Part shown: piece after piece, positions 30,652-39,692 of the stretch | How the letters are laid out: every line of letters begins with the position of its first letter | Position numbering within the stretch: position 1 is the stretch's first letter | NCBI GenBank assembly: GCA_003116975.1 | Contig: BGKB01000050.1 | Location: forward strand, 1 to 64,000 | Length of the DNA: 64,000 nt | DNA from: Aurantiochytrium sp. KH105 | Taxonomy: Eukaryota > Sar > Bigyra > Thraustochytrida > Thraustochytriidae | Reading direction: 5' to 3' | The notes under the pieces: model-generated | Told to the model about the DNA's origin: nothing | Database searches by the model: none | What the model saw: the letters and a program-made list of their open reading frames with translations, nothing else | Made by a program: the position numbers and the translations under genes

Positions 30652-31989
30652 TTATTGCTTCTCTTTCTCACCCTCCTCCTTCTGCATTTGCTCTTGCTGC
30701 CGAGATGTCTCGAGTGCATCTTGCAGGCGTTGCAACGATCCGCGACGAGCGCGCTCACGCCAAATTGTACCAACTCGAAGAGCAGCTACCTTGGCCGGGC
30801 TTACTGGCATCTTTTGCGCTGTCTGCATCCCAAGTAACTTTGTGTACATGCTGAAGCGCGTACGCACACGCGTAATAGAATCGTGCTGAATGCTCGCCAT
30901 GTCTTCGCGCAGCATTTTGAGAACGGCATCCATTGCCGCCTCAAATGCGCCGTTCATCTCGAGCCGCGAGGAAATTGAATCGAAATTTGGATCCTCAAAA
31001 TGCGGACCAAATGCAGCCCCGTTTTCTCGAACGCAGTTGCGACACGCAGTGAGTCCGCTGCGTGTGCTTATGAATACAGACTCACACGGCAATGTACACA
31101 TCTCGCATCGCGTTGCCTCTTTAATCCAAAAATAAGCTGCCATGGCCTGTTCGATCGTAGTCCGCAACTCAATTAGAGGCTCAGCGAGGTCGCTTCGCCA
31201 CGATGCGGTGAGCTCCTCACCTGGAGCAAGCTCACCGGGTACCGGAAGAGGCTTTCTCGTTTTCGCGCTCACCTCCTCCACTTCAGGAAAACCCGGTGGA
31301 GCGGGCTCGTGCAGATACACGGTTGTCGCAGAGCTCTTCATGTGGATTTGTCGTCGCTCTATTGCAGAATTGGGCATCTTGAGGCTGAGCTTTTCTCTCA
31401 TTCGTCGGATGAGCTCGCGCAGGGTCTCCTCGCGGCTTGCAAGTGCATCCAGATGAGCTGATTTGGCAAGCAGACTCTTTCTGGAGTTGTCGACCTTGTC
31501 CACACGCTCTTGGAGTCTTTGCACTTGGTCCTCGAGGCTTTCTTTTTGCTTCATGAGCTGGTCTCGACGCTCCCGTGCCTCTGCAACATTCTTTGCAAGA
31601 CCATCGCTCATGTGTGAGGCAAGACGCTTGCGTAATGCGTTGATGTTGTGCTGCATTTCATCCATTTTTGCTCGCTCCTTTTCAAGCTGCTTTACACGCC
31701 GGGCGCGTGCATTGATTTCGGCATCAAGAGCCTCGTATTTGTTCCTGTGAGAGCGCCGGCGTTCTTTGAATGCACACGCGACCGCGGACTCGTGCGCCAG
31801 AGCCTGAGCACTAAGTTTTGCTTGCGCACTTTTCAGGGCCATCGTGGTCTTTTCATACCGCATTTTGTAGTGCACCGCTGCATCGAGATCGATCTCGATG
31901 CGTCCATCGCTACCTGCTTCAGAAGCATGCAGCGCCAGCTCGCGTCGCAATCGCCGCCGTGTCAGTCGTGGCTGTGCCGTGGACGACAT
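30652..31989 (-). CDS. Coiled-coil protein with a C-terminal CxxC/CxxC module
   Basis: 445 residues, ATG 31989. Not recognised as a named family. Residues ~60-215 form a long charged coiled coil (KRLASHMSDGLAKNVAEAR, SLEDQVQRLQERVDKVDNS). A linker with EPAPPGFPEVEE follows. Then a short segment has CEMC and, about 19 residues on, CRNC, which could bind one zinc ion. The C-terminus is helical and ends in Gln/Glu/Lys repeats (QQEQMQKEEGEKEKQ). A structural or scaffold role is plausible, for example cytoskeletal or centriolar, but this is inference only. It converges with the ethanolamine kinase gene, 0.24 kb apart. Confidence 0.75.
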   Translation of the reverse strand: MSSTAQPRLTRRRLRRELALHASEAGSDGRIEIDLDAAVHYKMRYEKTTMALKSAQAKLSAQALAHESAVACAFKERRRSHRNKYEALDAEINARARRVKQLEKERAKMDEMQHNINALRKRLASHMSDGLAKNVAEARERRDQLMKQKESLEDQVQRLQERVDKVDNSRKSLLAKSAHLDALASREETLRELIRRMREKLSLKMPNSAIERRQIHMKSSATTVYLHEPAPPGFPEVEEVSAKTRKPLPVPGELAPGEELTASWRSDLAEPLIELRTTIEQAMAAYFWIKEATRCEMCTLPCESVFISTRSGLTACRNCVRENGAAFGPHFEDPNFDSISSRLEMNGAFEAAMDAVLKMLREDMASIQHDSITRVRTRFSMYTKLLGMQTAQKMPVSPAKVAALRVGTIWRERARRGSLQRLQDALETSRQQEQMQKEEGEKEKQ

Positions 31990-32725
31990 CGTTCCTGTAA
32001 TGCCTTCAGCCTGTGCTCTTGCGCTCTAGCCCGTCACCGTGAGATAGGAACCGTTCATACTACTACATACAACATTGCGCCGCGTCTCGTCCGTCTGGAG
32101 ACATGTGTGTTCATACACCTACTGCATTCTTTCTCGATTTGAGCCTGTGATTACTACACTCGAGAATTATCGAAGAAGCAGACAGTGACGAGATCTTGTT
32201 AAGTGCGCCAGGCAGTGCCAAATGACTCAGACTCTAGACTCGGACTCACTGTCAGAGGCTGAGCGCCACCAATTCAACGGACTTTTCGAACAAGGCCTAC
32301 TACGTACTACGGTATATTTAGAGTGAGTCGGTTCGGAGGCCTAGTGAGTGTTTGCGACTTTTGAAAGCAAAGATAAGGACGAATGAGCTTCTGGAGGGTC
32401 TTTCTTTGGTTGCTTCGGCAGCTGAGGCCCAACGAAATCAGGATCGGCGGCTGAGACTTTGACGGAAATCGACAAGAAAGGTTTTTCTCTTTTTCCTATT
32501 TTAAAATCGCACCAAAGTAGGCCTATACCTTGGAGGGAGTCACCCGCACCATTCTACACGCAGACTGACAGCGTCCGCCTTACTCGACCGCAGGCCTGCG
32601 CATCTATCTACATCAGATTTCCGTCTTCGCGCGTCCCAATGTAGTACTATTATGATTTTTTTCCATGTTTGACATCCATCAAGCCTGACCCTCGTCGACG
32701 ACGGTGAAGTTTTTGCGTCCAAAAG
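31990..32725. other. Divergent intergenic region
   Basis: Between the coiled-coil gene (-) and the folate synthase (+). No gene seen. Contains one exact TAGGCCTA palindrome (32518) and a GAGGCCTA near-match near 32336. Confidence 0.5.
32518..32525. promoter_or_regulatory. TAGGCCTA palindrome
   Basis: Exact 8-base palindrome 201 bases upstream of the folate synthase ATG. One of seven intergenic copies in the window. Confidence 0.35.
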
Positions 32726-34057
32726 ATGCGAGACAATCCCAGAACTCTGACCACACGCGCGAGCAGGATGCAGCGACTGCTGGCAGCGAACGCAAGCGGG
32801 CGGGGCGCCGAGATGGGCCTCGGCCGCATGCGCACCGTGGCGGCCGCATCGGCGCCCCTCGAGGCATGGTGGCGGCCGTCGCCGCAGGCGGCGGAGTCCA
32901 TGCCTACCTTGGTGCATGTTGCCGGCACGAACGGCAAGGGCTCTGTGAGCCACAAGATTGCCCTCGGGGCCGCACAGGCGAAGCTGCGTGGAGGTCCCGT
33001 AGGTCTCTTCACCTCGCCCCATGTTGGCACCTTTCGCGAGCGTATCCGCCTCGATGGTGACATGATCTCCGAAGCTCGGGCTGAGGCACTGCTCGAGGAG
33101 ATCGCCGCTCTCGAGGAGCAGACACAGCAGGACTTGACGTATTTTGAGCTGCTTACGCTCACCTCATTCTTGCATTTTGCCCACGAACGCGCTCCCGTCG
33201 CTGTCATCGAGGCCGGCCTTGGGGGCCTGGAAGACAGCACGAACATTTTGCCAGATCCTGCTGTGTGCGTCATTACCACAATTGCCATGGACCACCAGGC
33301 TATTTTGGGAAACACGCTCGACGACATTGCTCGCGCCAAGGGCGGCATTTTCAAAAAGGGTGCAGCGGTTGTACTCGGACCTACAATTCCCGATGCCCAA
33401 CTCGCCTTGCTTGAGAATCTCGCGCATTCCGTGGGTGCTGCATCCTTTGATGTTGTCAGCCGTGTTCAAGGTGAGGACGTCGACACAGAAAACACCCGCG
33501 TGGCCGCGACTGCATTGGCGAAAATGGGCGTAGACATTGACGTTGAGGACCTCTTGTGCAAGCGTCCTTTGGGTCGCTTCGAAAAAGTTGCAGAACGCGT
33601 CGTGCTGGACGCTGCGCATAACCCAGCAGCGTTTGCGCGTCTTGGCGACGACCTGGCACGCTCTTTTCCCACCTCTGGAGGGTACAAGATACACGCAGTA
33701 GTGGCCATGGGGGCAAATAAGGATATTCGAGGGAGCCTTGCCGCGCTGCTTCGGACGCTTGATCTCGACGTGGCCAGCGTCACAGTCGCCCCGAGTGACA
33801 ACGCAGAGCGCACGGCATCATCCATCGACCTCGCTACCGCAGCGCGAGAAGCCGCGCAAGACTGTGGATTATCGAGCTTGCGAGTCGCACACGCTGACTC
33901 CATCACCAAGGCGTACGAGACTGTTGATTCGCTGACCACTGGCCAGCGTGACGTTATTGTTGTTTGCGGCTCCTTCAATGCGCTCGGCAAGATTCGCGCC
34001 AAACACGTTGCGCAAATGTCCATGGACGAAGTTAACATGAATGAGAACAAGGTTTGA
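32726..34057 (+). CDS. Folylpolyglutamate synthase / dihydrofolate synthase (Mur ligase family)
   Basis: 443 residues. Adds glutamate to folates, and in FolC-type bifunctional enzymes also joins glutamate to dihydropteroate. The ATP-binding loop is VHVAGTNGKGSV near residue 63. The FTSPHVGTFRERI motif follows, then GLGGLEDSTNIL, then AMDHQAILGNTLDDIARAK with the lysine position of this family. The C-terminal domain opens with GRFEKVAERVVLDAAHNP. The short length and TNIL / ILGNTL signatures look like compact FolC-type enzymes. The first ~60 residues (Arg/Ala-rich) could be a mitochondrial targeting peptide. Start at the first ATG, 32726. No introns. Confidence 0.87.
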   Translation: MRDNPRTLTTRASRMQRLLAANASGRGAEMGLGRMRTVAAASAPLEAWWRPSPQAAESMPTLVHVAGTNGKGSVSHKIALGAAQAKLRGGPVGLFTSPHVGTFRERIRLDGDMISEARAEALLEEIAALEEQTQQDLTYFELLTLTSFLHFAHERAPVAVIEAGLGGLEDSTNILPDPAVCVITTIAMDHQAILGNTLDDIARAKGGIFKKGAAVVLGPTIPDAQLALLENLAHSVGAASFDVVSRVQGEDVDTENTRVAATALAKMGVDIDVEDLLCKRPLGRFEKVAERVVLDAAHNPAAFARLGDDLARSFPTSGGYKIHAVVAMGANKDIRGSLAALLRTLDLDVASVTVAPSDNAERTASSIDLATAAREAAQDCGLSSLRVAHADSITKAYETVDSLTTGQRDVIVVCGSFNALGKIRAKHVAQMSMDEVNMNENKV

Positions 34058-34527
34058 GCTCATCTGTGTATTCTCTGTGCCCATGCAACCATGTATGCAC
34101 CTACAACAACGAGTTGGTGAGCATGAGTGCCGGAATCGAGAAAATGATGAACAATATCCACAACAACAGCATCACTAACAATAACACTAACAACAACAAT
34201 AGGCCTAGCAGCAGCAATCATTATGATTTTACGACACGAGTCAAGTCAGCATCTTTACTTTTATGACAGTTGCTATGGCGGCAGCGTGCACGGGCAATGG
34301 CTTGCATGTGGACGCCTTTGCTGTAATTTCCGATGTTAATCAAAAATCGACAGAGAACAAACAAAGCAGTGGAGATTGACAACACGAACAAAGATGAATA
34401 AAAGATAACAAACATAAATCAAGACGACAAATAAACATGAGGGTGGTAAAATTGGGCGGCGAGCTGAATTTGGCTGTTGGAACGCGCAAAGCAAGCTTTG
34501 AAAAACCACGGGACTGCCCCATGCTTT
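34058..34527. other. Convergent 3' region with AAC/AAT repeat
   Basis: 3' flanks of the folate synthase and lipase genes. An imperfect ACAACA/AACAAT run lies at about 34155-34200, directly followed by TAGGCCTA. No gene seen. Confidence 0.5.
34200..34207. promoter_or_regulatory. TAGGCCTA palindrome
   Basis: Exact copy between two convergent 3' ends, which argues against a purely promoter role for the motif. Confidence 0.3.
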
Positions 34528-35991
34528 TTACACGTCGTACATGGGGTTTTGCGCGGCAGCCATCTTAAAGTCCTTGGGGTTGACAGATCCAGTTGACGTA
34601 GCGTTGGCAGTGGCAGCTCGCATCCTGCGGCGCCGTACAACGTAAGCGGCGCCAACCAGAGCAAGAGCAACACAGGCTCCGGCGGCTGCAGACATCACGA
34701 CAAGACCACTGTTCGACGTCTGCTCAGGCTCACTCACTTCGTCCGTGCCATCACCGACGTTAGATGACCCGACGTAGGTGTTGCCCCCGCTGATGCCCCA
34801 GATACGCTCCGCGTGGTTGCTGTAAATGGCGTCATTGGTGAGCGCGTACAAAAAGGTAAAGCCAATGACCTGAAGGTGGTCGCGGTCGACCTCCATCCAG
34901 TACCACCGTCCGGGCGCCCAGGTGCCAGTGAACTTTGTGCATCCGTTGGCTCCATTCGAGTATCCAATCTTCGGGCACTTGGACGACTCGAATGGAACAA
35001 GACCATCGTTCTTGCGCAGATCAGACGCGACGCGGAGGCTGCCGATGATGTTCGCAAAGGGCTGAAGCAAGAGACCCATGGTCGCCTCAGCTACAGAGAT
35101 GAGGCCGCAGCCGTATCCCCACTCGCACCACGGGACGTTTTGTACCGTTTGCTCGGTGGCCATGCCAAAGTAGAATGTGTTCGAGTACGCCTGCTGGCCT
35201 TGTTGCTGGAGCTCGCGGGAGCCGTCGATGGACAAGTCGTATGGCGCGAGATCCCTAAAACCCATATCAAAGATGGCGTTAGCGCAGACGCGCTCGACGT
35301 AGTCGCCAAAAGATTCGCCCGATTGACGGCCCAGCCCGAAGTGGTCAAGATCAAAGTCGTAAATGAGATCGACAAAGGTGTTGCCAGTAATGCCCGCAAA
35401 ACCAAGAATGAGATCCTTGATGAGCTCCACGATGTCCTCGCCAAGAACGTCGATGAGTGGTGTGCCATCGTGTGGGGTAGAGATGGTCGTCACGGACTTG
35501 ATCATGTTGCCGAGACCTGCAAACAGAGGGCTCGTCGAGCCTGCCGAGACCTCGGCCGGCACACCCTCTTGAAGCATGACCTCAAGCTGACGGATTGTCT
35601 GACCACCCATGGAGTGACCGATGAGGTGAATGCGCTTCGTCGTCGACCACGAAGGGTAAAATCCTTGGCCCGAGTAGTCGCGGCCGTATCGCTCATGGCT
35701 GTATGTGGAGCTGTGGGCGGGGCCATAGTCAACGCGGGTGCCCTTGATTTGCGCGTACAGTTCGCAGGCGCGGTCCCAATTCGAGCTAACGGGCCCGACG
35801 GAGGCCACAAAGACATCAAAGCGGTCTCGCGGGAACTCGTCGAGCTCAGCCCAGTAGTCGATGGGGCCCAGCTCGTCGTCGCCGAAGCCAGCGAGACCGT
35901 GCACGAAAACGACGACCTCTTTGGCGCTCGTGGCGACCACCATGGCGGAGGCCGCCAGGCTTGCCATGAGCATCGCCTTTACGCCCATCAT
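34528..35991 (-). CDS. Secreted/membrane-anchored alpha-beta hydrolase, lipase-like
   Basis: 487 residues from ATG 35991. Resembles the bacterial family I.5/I.6 (Geobacillus/Staphylococcus) lipases. A signal peptide (MASLAASAMVVATSA) is followed at once by VVVFVHGLAGFGDDELG, the oxyanion region. The nucleophile elbow is GHSMGGQT near residue 125. NDGLVPFESS supplies a likely acid-loop region and DRDHLQVIGF the likely catalytic His. Near the C-terminus a hydrophobic helix (AAAGACVALALVGAAYVV) is followed by RRRRMR and a ~30-residue tail ending NPMYDV, giving a type I membrane topology. NPMY fits the NPxY endocytic-sorting pattern. The frame is open upstream of 35991 to 36147, but those residues are charged and would bury the signal peptide. 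Confidence 0.82.
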   Translation of the reverse strand: MMGVKAMLMASLAASAMVVATSAKEVVVFVHGLAGFGDDELGPIDYWAELDEFPRDRFDVFVASVGPVSSNWDRACELYAQIKGTRVDYGPAHSSTYSHERYGRDYSGQGFYPSWSTTKRIHLIGHSMGGQTIRQLEVMLQEGVPAEVSAGSTSPLFAGLGNMIKSVTTISTPHDGTPLIDVLGEDIVELIKDLILGFAGITGNTFVDLIYDFDLDHFGLGRQSGESFGDYVERVCANAIFDMGFRDLAPYDLSIDGSRELQQQGQQAYSNTFYFGMATEQTVQNVPWCEWGYGCGLISVAEATMGLLLQPFANIIGSLRVASDLRKNDGLVPFESSKCPKIGYSNGANGCTKFTGTWAPGRWYWMEVDRDHLQVIGFTFLYALTNDAIYSNHAERIWGISGGNTYVGSSNVGDGTDEVSEPEQTSNSGLVVMSAAAGACVALALVGAAYVVRRRRMRAATANATSTGSVNPKDFKMAAAQNPMYDV

Positions 35992-36358
35992 TTTCGGTTC
36001 TTTTCTTGCACGGGAGGGAGAGGTGCTCAAAGGTGCCCCTCTTTCCTTGTCTCGTGTTCTCCTCTCGTGGAGTCTTGCTTGTTCTTGTTTTTGTAGTTTT
36101 GCAATTTCGGTTTTGCAGCCTCGAGCTCCGCTCGCTTTCTCGCTCACGTTGTCGCTTTGTCCCCACCCGTTCCTCCTTGTCTAGATACTGCCATCTTGCT
36201 CCTCGCGTCACGCCACGCTATCTCATGTCTTCCGCCACTGGCCGCATGATGATCCCGGGCAGCACCCTGCCCAGTCATGCGCAGGGCACCAGTCACCACC
36301 CGCAGGCTGCAAAAAACACGCCATCAGCCAGCTGCAGCCCACTGCCACTCGGCAGCGG

Positions 36359-36420
36359 CTCGACTCGACCCGAGTCGAGTCGACTCGACCCGACTCGAGT
36401 CGACTCGACCCGACTCGAAG
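36359..36420. repeat. CGACTC/GAGTCG tandem and inverted repeat
   Basis: Imperfect hexamer repeat built from CTCGAC, CCGAGT and CGAGTCGACTCG. Because the unit is nearly self-complementary, the run contains several perfect palindromes and could form a cruciform or long hairpin. Confidence 0.8.
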
Positions 36421-36764
36421 TGCGCGGCGTCGTGCCACCCGTCCTTCATCACGATCATCCCCCGGAAGAGAAGAAGGGAGAAGATCCCCCGCAACATCCT
36501 GATCTTGGAGGAGAGCGAGCCCAGCTGGCAGCCAGTACCTAACGGCGCAGTCCCGACGTGGGTCCGCGATCACCAACTTCTGGTCCCGCCCCGCCGCGGG
36601 TCATGCCGCCCGCCCGAGGAAGTACGCGCGGCGCAGACCGTTGGGCCGCAGCGAGCTTCGACGGCTTGCGCGTCCCGTCGACTCGGCTCGGCTGGGCTGG
36701 GCTCGGGTCCATTGCCCATTTTGGAGCCCGAGTCCGCCTCGGAGCCCGATTTGGATTCGACTTG

Positions 36765-36823
36765 AATTTGATATTGAATTTGAATTCGAGTTTGAATTTG
36801 GATTTGGAGTCGAATTTGAATTC
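36765..36823. repeat. GAATTT-type repeat
   Basis: Degenerate GAATTT / GGATTT / GAGTTT units in tandem. Only a simple-sequence expansion is visible. Confidence 0.75.
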
Positions 36824-37202
36824 TCGAGCACTTCGAAAATGTATCTTCGCGTGTGAGCTGCACTGAGCGCCTCGCCTGCTAACGGTGGCGTGGACCCATC
36901 CTCGCGCGGCGTGGCGCGGCGCGGACGCGGATCCGGAGCGCGGAGGCCGCCCGTGCCGCTGCTGCCGCAGCTGCGCTCGGCTCGCGCCAGGCTGCAGCGC
37001 GGCAGGGCCAGGATTCGCTTCGCCGGTTGCAATTCCGATTCTGCCTCGCAAAAAGGGGCGCACGCCCATTCAAAAAAGATAGAAATCAGCTTCTGAAAAA
37101 GAATCAACTCCGTCCACGAGACATGGCTTCTCAACTAAATCTGTTTTGTGACCGTTGTCAAAACGGCGAGAAACGGCGCTTTTCCCGCGCGTAACGCGCG
37201 TA

Positions 37203-37210
37203 TAGGCCTA
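37203..37210. promoter_or_regulatory. TAGGCCTA palindrome
   Basis: Exact copy, 86 bases upstream of the ATG of the interrupted Myb/SANT-like frame. Confidence 0.3.
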
Positions 37211-37288
37211 CCAGGGGTGAGTGCGGCGACGGAGGCTGCCAATAAAAGTACTTGGGGCACCATCAGCACGAAGAGAGAACGCCCGAGA

Positions 37289-37507
37289 ATGGACCCACGC
37301 TTCATGGCAACACTTCAAGAAGCGCTCGATTAGAGTCTCTCGGTAACAAACGCGCTCATACGATTCAAAGGTAAGTGGGGCAACGGGAAGACAGCATGGG
37401 ACGCTTCACAGCGCGTCGAACGAAATTTCTTTCCAGATGAAAAGCAGCTCAGGGCCAAGTACGCCAACATGAAGACGGGCATCAAGAAACAGAAAGCAAC
37501 GCGCTGA
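37289..37507 (+). pseudogene. Short Myb/SANT-like frame cut by one in-frame TAG
   Basis: One reading frame runs from ATG 37289 (MDPRFMATLQEALD) through a TAG at 37331-37333, then continues open for about 57 codons to TGA at 37505. The second part (GKWGNGKTAWDASQRVER, then FFPDEKQLRAKYANMKTG) has the tryptophan spacing and basic last helix of Myb/SANT-like DNA-binding domains found in plant-type regulators and PIF/Harbinger elements. The upstream piece could be its first helix. Short length and the stop suggest a decayed fragment; a small spliced gene is possible. No transposase or inverted repeats seen. Confidence 0.35.
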
Positions 37508-37781
37508 ATACTTAATCTAGACTCTAAGACGATTATGAACTCCCTTTTCTTTTTCTTTTCTTTTCTTTTTTCCGAATACTTGTTGAACAGTGTTCTGACT
37601 CGCTTGTTGGCGCGGGAAGCAAGCCAGGTTTGCCGAATCCGTGATTTTTTGACCGCGCCTTTCAAGTTCTTATTCGCTCGCGGGGGATAGTGCACGCTGC
37701 CACGGCCGCGCGAAAATCGGCAAGAGATCGGTCGGGTGAGATACCTGCCTACACCCATCCCCATAGACCCCGCATACTTTT

Positions 37782-37905
37782 ACTTTCTCCTTCGTCTCGT
37801 CAAAGTTCTGGGCGACGCTCAAGCAACCTATGGTATCTCAGCCACTAGAATGGAAGAGTCTGCGTCTGCGTGAATCTGCCGCTGCAGCCAGACCTGCGAC
37901 ACATG
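37782..37905 (+). pseudogene. Decayed copy of the small secreted Cys-rich gene at 39347
   Basis: Aligns with the signal-peptide and C-terminal parts of the 39347 gene in the same frame: FLLRLVKVLGDAQATYG against LLCLVLVLISAQATQG, and EESASA-stop-ICRCSQTCDT against GESASARSHRCSQTCDT. It lacks the middle Cys segment, has a premature TGA and no clear ATG. At least two third-position changes in the CSQTCDT stretch are silent, which supports this reading frame for the intact gene. Confidence 0.55.
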
Positions 37906-38074
37906 CGAGACCTAATCTATACATCTTTTAGATTCGTTTTCGGCCTGCCTTTAGCTTTTGCTTGGCGAGTGTAGAGAATTGCGACAAGCGCAGGTTAGCA
38001 ATGCTGATGAGAAAGAGAAAAGTATTTATTTACGTCCAATGTTCACCTGAAATGGGAGAAGATGCTCTCGCGCA

Positions 38075-38653
38075 CTAACGAAGGCTTTCAATCACAGCAT
38101 CGCATGCCATGGATCCCGAAGCAGCACCAGCCATTCCACCCCCAATTCCACCGAGAGCAGCTCCGACAGTAGCTCCAATGGGTCCCAAGATAGCCCCGAA
38201 ACTTCCTCCAACCATGGCACCGCTCGAAGCACCTGCGAAATACCCGCTTGAACGACAGATCTTTTCCTGCACTCCATCACCGCAGTAAACCTCAATGGCA
38301 GGTCCCAGAAAAGGAGCAATGGTATCAAGACCAGAACCCCACCTGGTCGCCCAGTGGCGGGCATATTGAGCAGCTGACCTGGGTGTCTGTCCAATCATAA
38401 GGTAATAGCTCTTGACGAATCCCTTCAAATCCGTCGTTTGCGGGACCTTTAATCCTGCCGTCGCGACGACCCCACCAATGCACGCCTTTTCTCCATTGCA
38501 CTTTGTGAATTCTGCAATCAAAGCAGGGAGCTTTTGCGTAGCTGGCGTGCCGCAGAGCATTTCATCGAAGCTACCGCTATCAAGCGCCTCACCTGTCGCA
38601 GATAATCCTGCGACCACAATCGAGAAGATGATAAAGACTGGCGAGGCCCGCAT
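38075..38653 (-). CDS. Secreted protein with C-terminal glycine zipper
   Basis: 192 residues, ATG 38653. Not a named family. A clear signal peptide (FIIFSIVVAGLSATGEA) leads to a Cys-containing domain (MLCGTPAT, FTKCNGEKACIGG, VYCGDGVQEKICRS). The last ~50 residues are a glycine zipper with G/A every three to four residues (GGSFGAILGPIGATVGAALG), ending in MACDAV. Six cysteines after the signal suggest three disulphides. Glycine zippers pack membrane helices tightly and occur in small membrane-inserting or oligomeric proteins; the role here is unknown. It lies in the gene-poor stretch between the decayed and intact Cys-rich peptide genes, on the opposite strand. Confidence 0.72.
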   Translation of the reverse strand: MRASPVFIIFSIVVAGLSATGEALDSGSFDEMLCGTPATQKLPALIAEFTKCNGEKACIGGVVATAGLKVPQTTDLKGFVKSYYLMIGQTPRSAAQYARHWATRWGSGLDTIAPFLGPAIEVYCGDGVQEKICRSSGYFAGASSGAMVGGSFGAILGPIGATVGAALGGIGGGMAGAASGSMACDAVIESLR

Positions 38654-39041
38654 GCTGAAGGGGCGGCTTGAGTTCCTTTGCTCAATTGACTGGTTTCTTG
38701 GTTGGCTTGATGCGATGTTAGTTGTGCTGGCTGAAGCTTCGAAATTTAGGATCTGCTTGAAAGTTGATAAGCATTGCCATCAGGCTGCTCAAGGCGCAGC
38801 TTGTAGATCGCTAAGGGATTGATAAGCTTTAACGTAAGCTTTTGGTCAAAGCAGACGAAAATCGGAGAACGACACGATTTTTAAAGAGAAAAGAGATAGT
38901 TGGCAAGAAATCGTGATATGGGTTCTCCTCATGCAAACCTCATCATTTTAATTTTAACCAAATCATATCACGAAAAAAGCGTCCGAGCGCTGAACTTTTT
39001 TCTATTGTAGTAAATCGAATCAAGGATGCCCAGGAGGCAAG
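38654..39041. other. 5' flank of the glycine-zipper gene
   Basis: AT-rich relative to the rest of the window. Likely promoter of the minus-strand gene. No other feature seen. Confidence 0.4.
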
Positions 39042-39290
39042 GTCGCCGTGGCTCGTTCGCCAAAAAATGTCAACTTCTCGAATAGAGCGTGCAGGTTTGC
39101 GCGTCATTGTCGTGGCTCGTTCGCCAACAAGAAGCCAAACAGCGCGCGCAGGCTCGTGCGACGTCGCCGTGGCTCGTTTGCCGGCTTAAAGTCAAATTCT
39201 GTCAAACAGGGTGTGCAGACTAGCGACGTCGCCGCGGCCCGATCACCAGATAAAAGCCAATTCCTCAACAGGGTGTGCAAGCTTTAGCTA
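39042..39290 (+). repeat. Four degenerate ~60-bp tandem repeats
   Basis: Units start near 39042, 39106, 39162 and 39228 with GTCGCCGTGGCTCGTTCGCC or close variants. Each is followed by an A-rich stretch (AAAnnnnAATTC) and a (G)TGTGCAGG-like end. The period is 57-66 bases and not a multiple of three throughout. It lies just upstream of the Cys-rich peptide gene. Confidence 0.75.
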
Positions 39291-39346
39291 TCCGCCAGCA
39301 GAACCAGATTGCCGGGGCAGAAACTCTGGAGCAAGATCAAGGCTAC

Positions 39347-39544
39347 ATGATGCGCGCAATGAATGTTCTCTTATGCCTCGTCCTGGTCCTGATCAGCGCG
39401 CAAGCGACCCAGGGAGGACCCGTCTGCTACCATGCCTGTGTGGCCGGGAGCTCGGCTATTGGAACGGGGGAGTCTGCGTCTGCGCGGAGCCACCGCTGCA
39501 GCCAGACCTGTGACACGGTGGACCGATTCATGGGAAACAAGTAG
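39347..39544 (+). CDS. Small secreted Cys-rich peptide
   Basis: 65 residues, ATG 39347 (second ATG 39350). A strong signal peptide (MNVLLCLVLVLISAQATQG) is followed by a ~42-residue mature part with four cysteines (VCYHAC, HRCSQTC). No named family. A decayed paralogue 1.5 kb upstream keeps the same frame, with silent substitutions around the CSQTC motif, which is the best evidence that the frame is real. A short tandem repeat array sits directly 5'. Confidence 0.5.
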   Translation: MMRAMNVLLCLVLVLISAQATQGGPVCYHACVAGSSAIGTGESASARSHRCSQTCDTVDRFMGNK

Positions 39545-39692
39545 ATGTGCCACTTAACATTTATAATGTCCATTAATTCTTCTTTGTTGCGTTTGAACAG
39601 GAACATAGACTGAAGGAATCGTTATTATCGTTGTCGCTGTCGTTGATGGCAATTTTGCTGCTCTCTTTGGTTTTTTGAAAAAAAAAAGTTTT

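Larger units (their letters stand above)
35992..37288. other. Gene-poor, repeat-rich stretch
   Basis: No convincing gene. Contains a CGACTC-type repeat (36359-36420), a GAATTT-type repeat (36765-36823) and one TAGGCCTA at 37203. Frames on both strands are low complexity. It includes the lipase promoter. Confidence 0.5.

Noticed and set aside
34813-36096. 427-codon plus ORF antisense to the lipase
   Set aside because: Antisense shadow caused by codon bias; the minus frame carries the GHSMGG hydrolase pattern and signal peptide.
39042-39290. CRISPR-like array
   Set aside because: Eukaryotic context, repeats are degenerate, only four units, and there is no constant-length unique spacer pattern.
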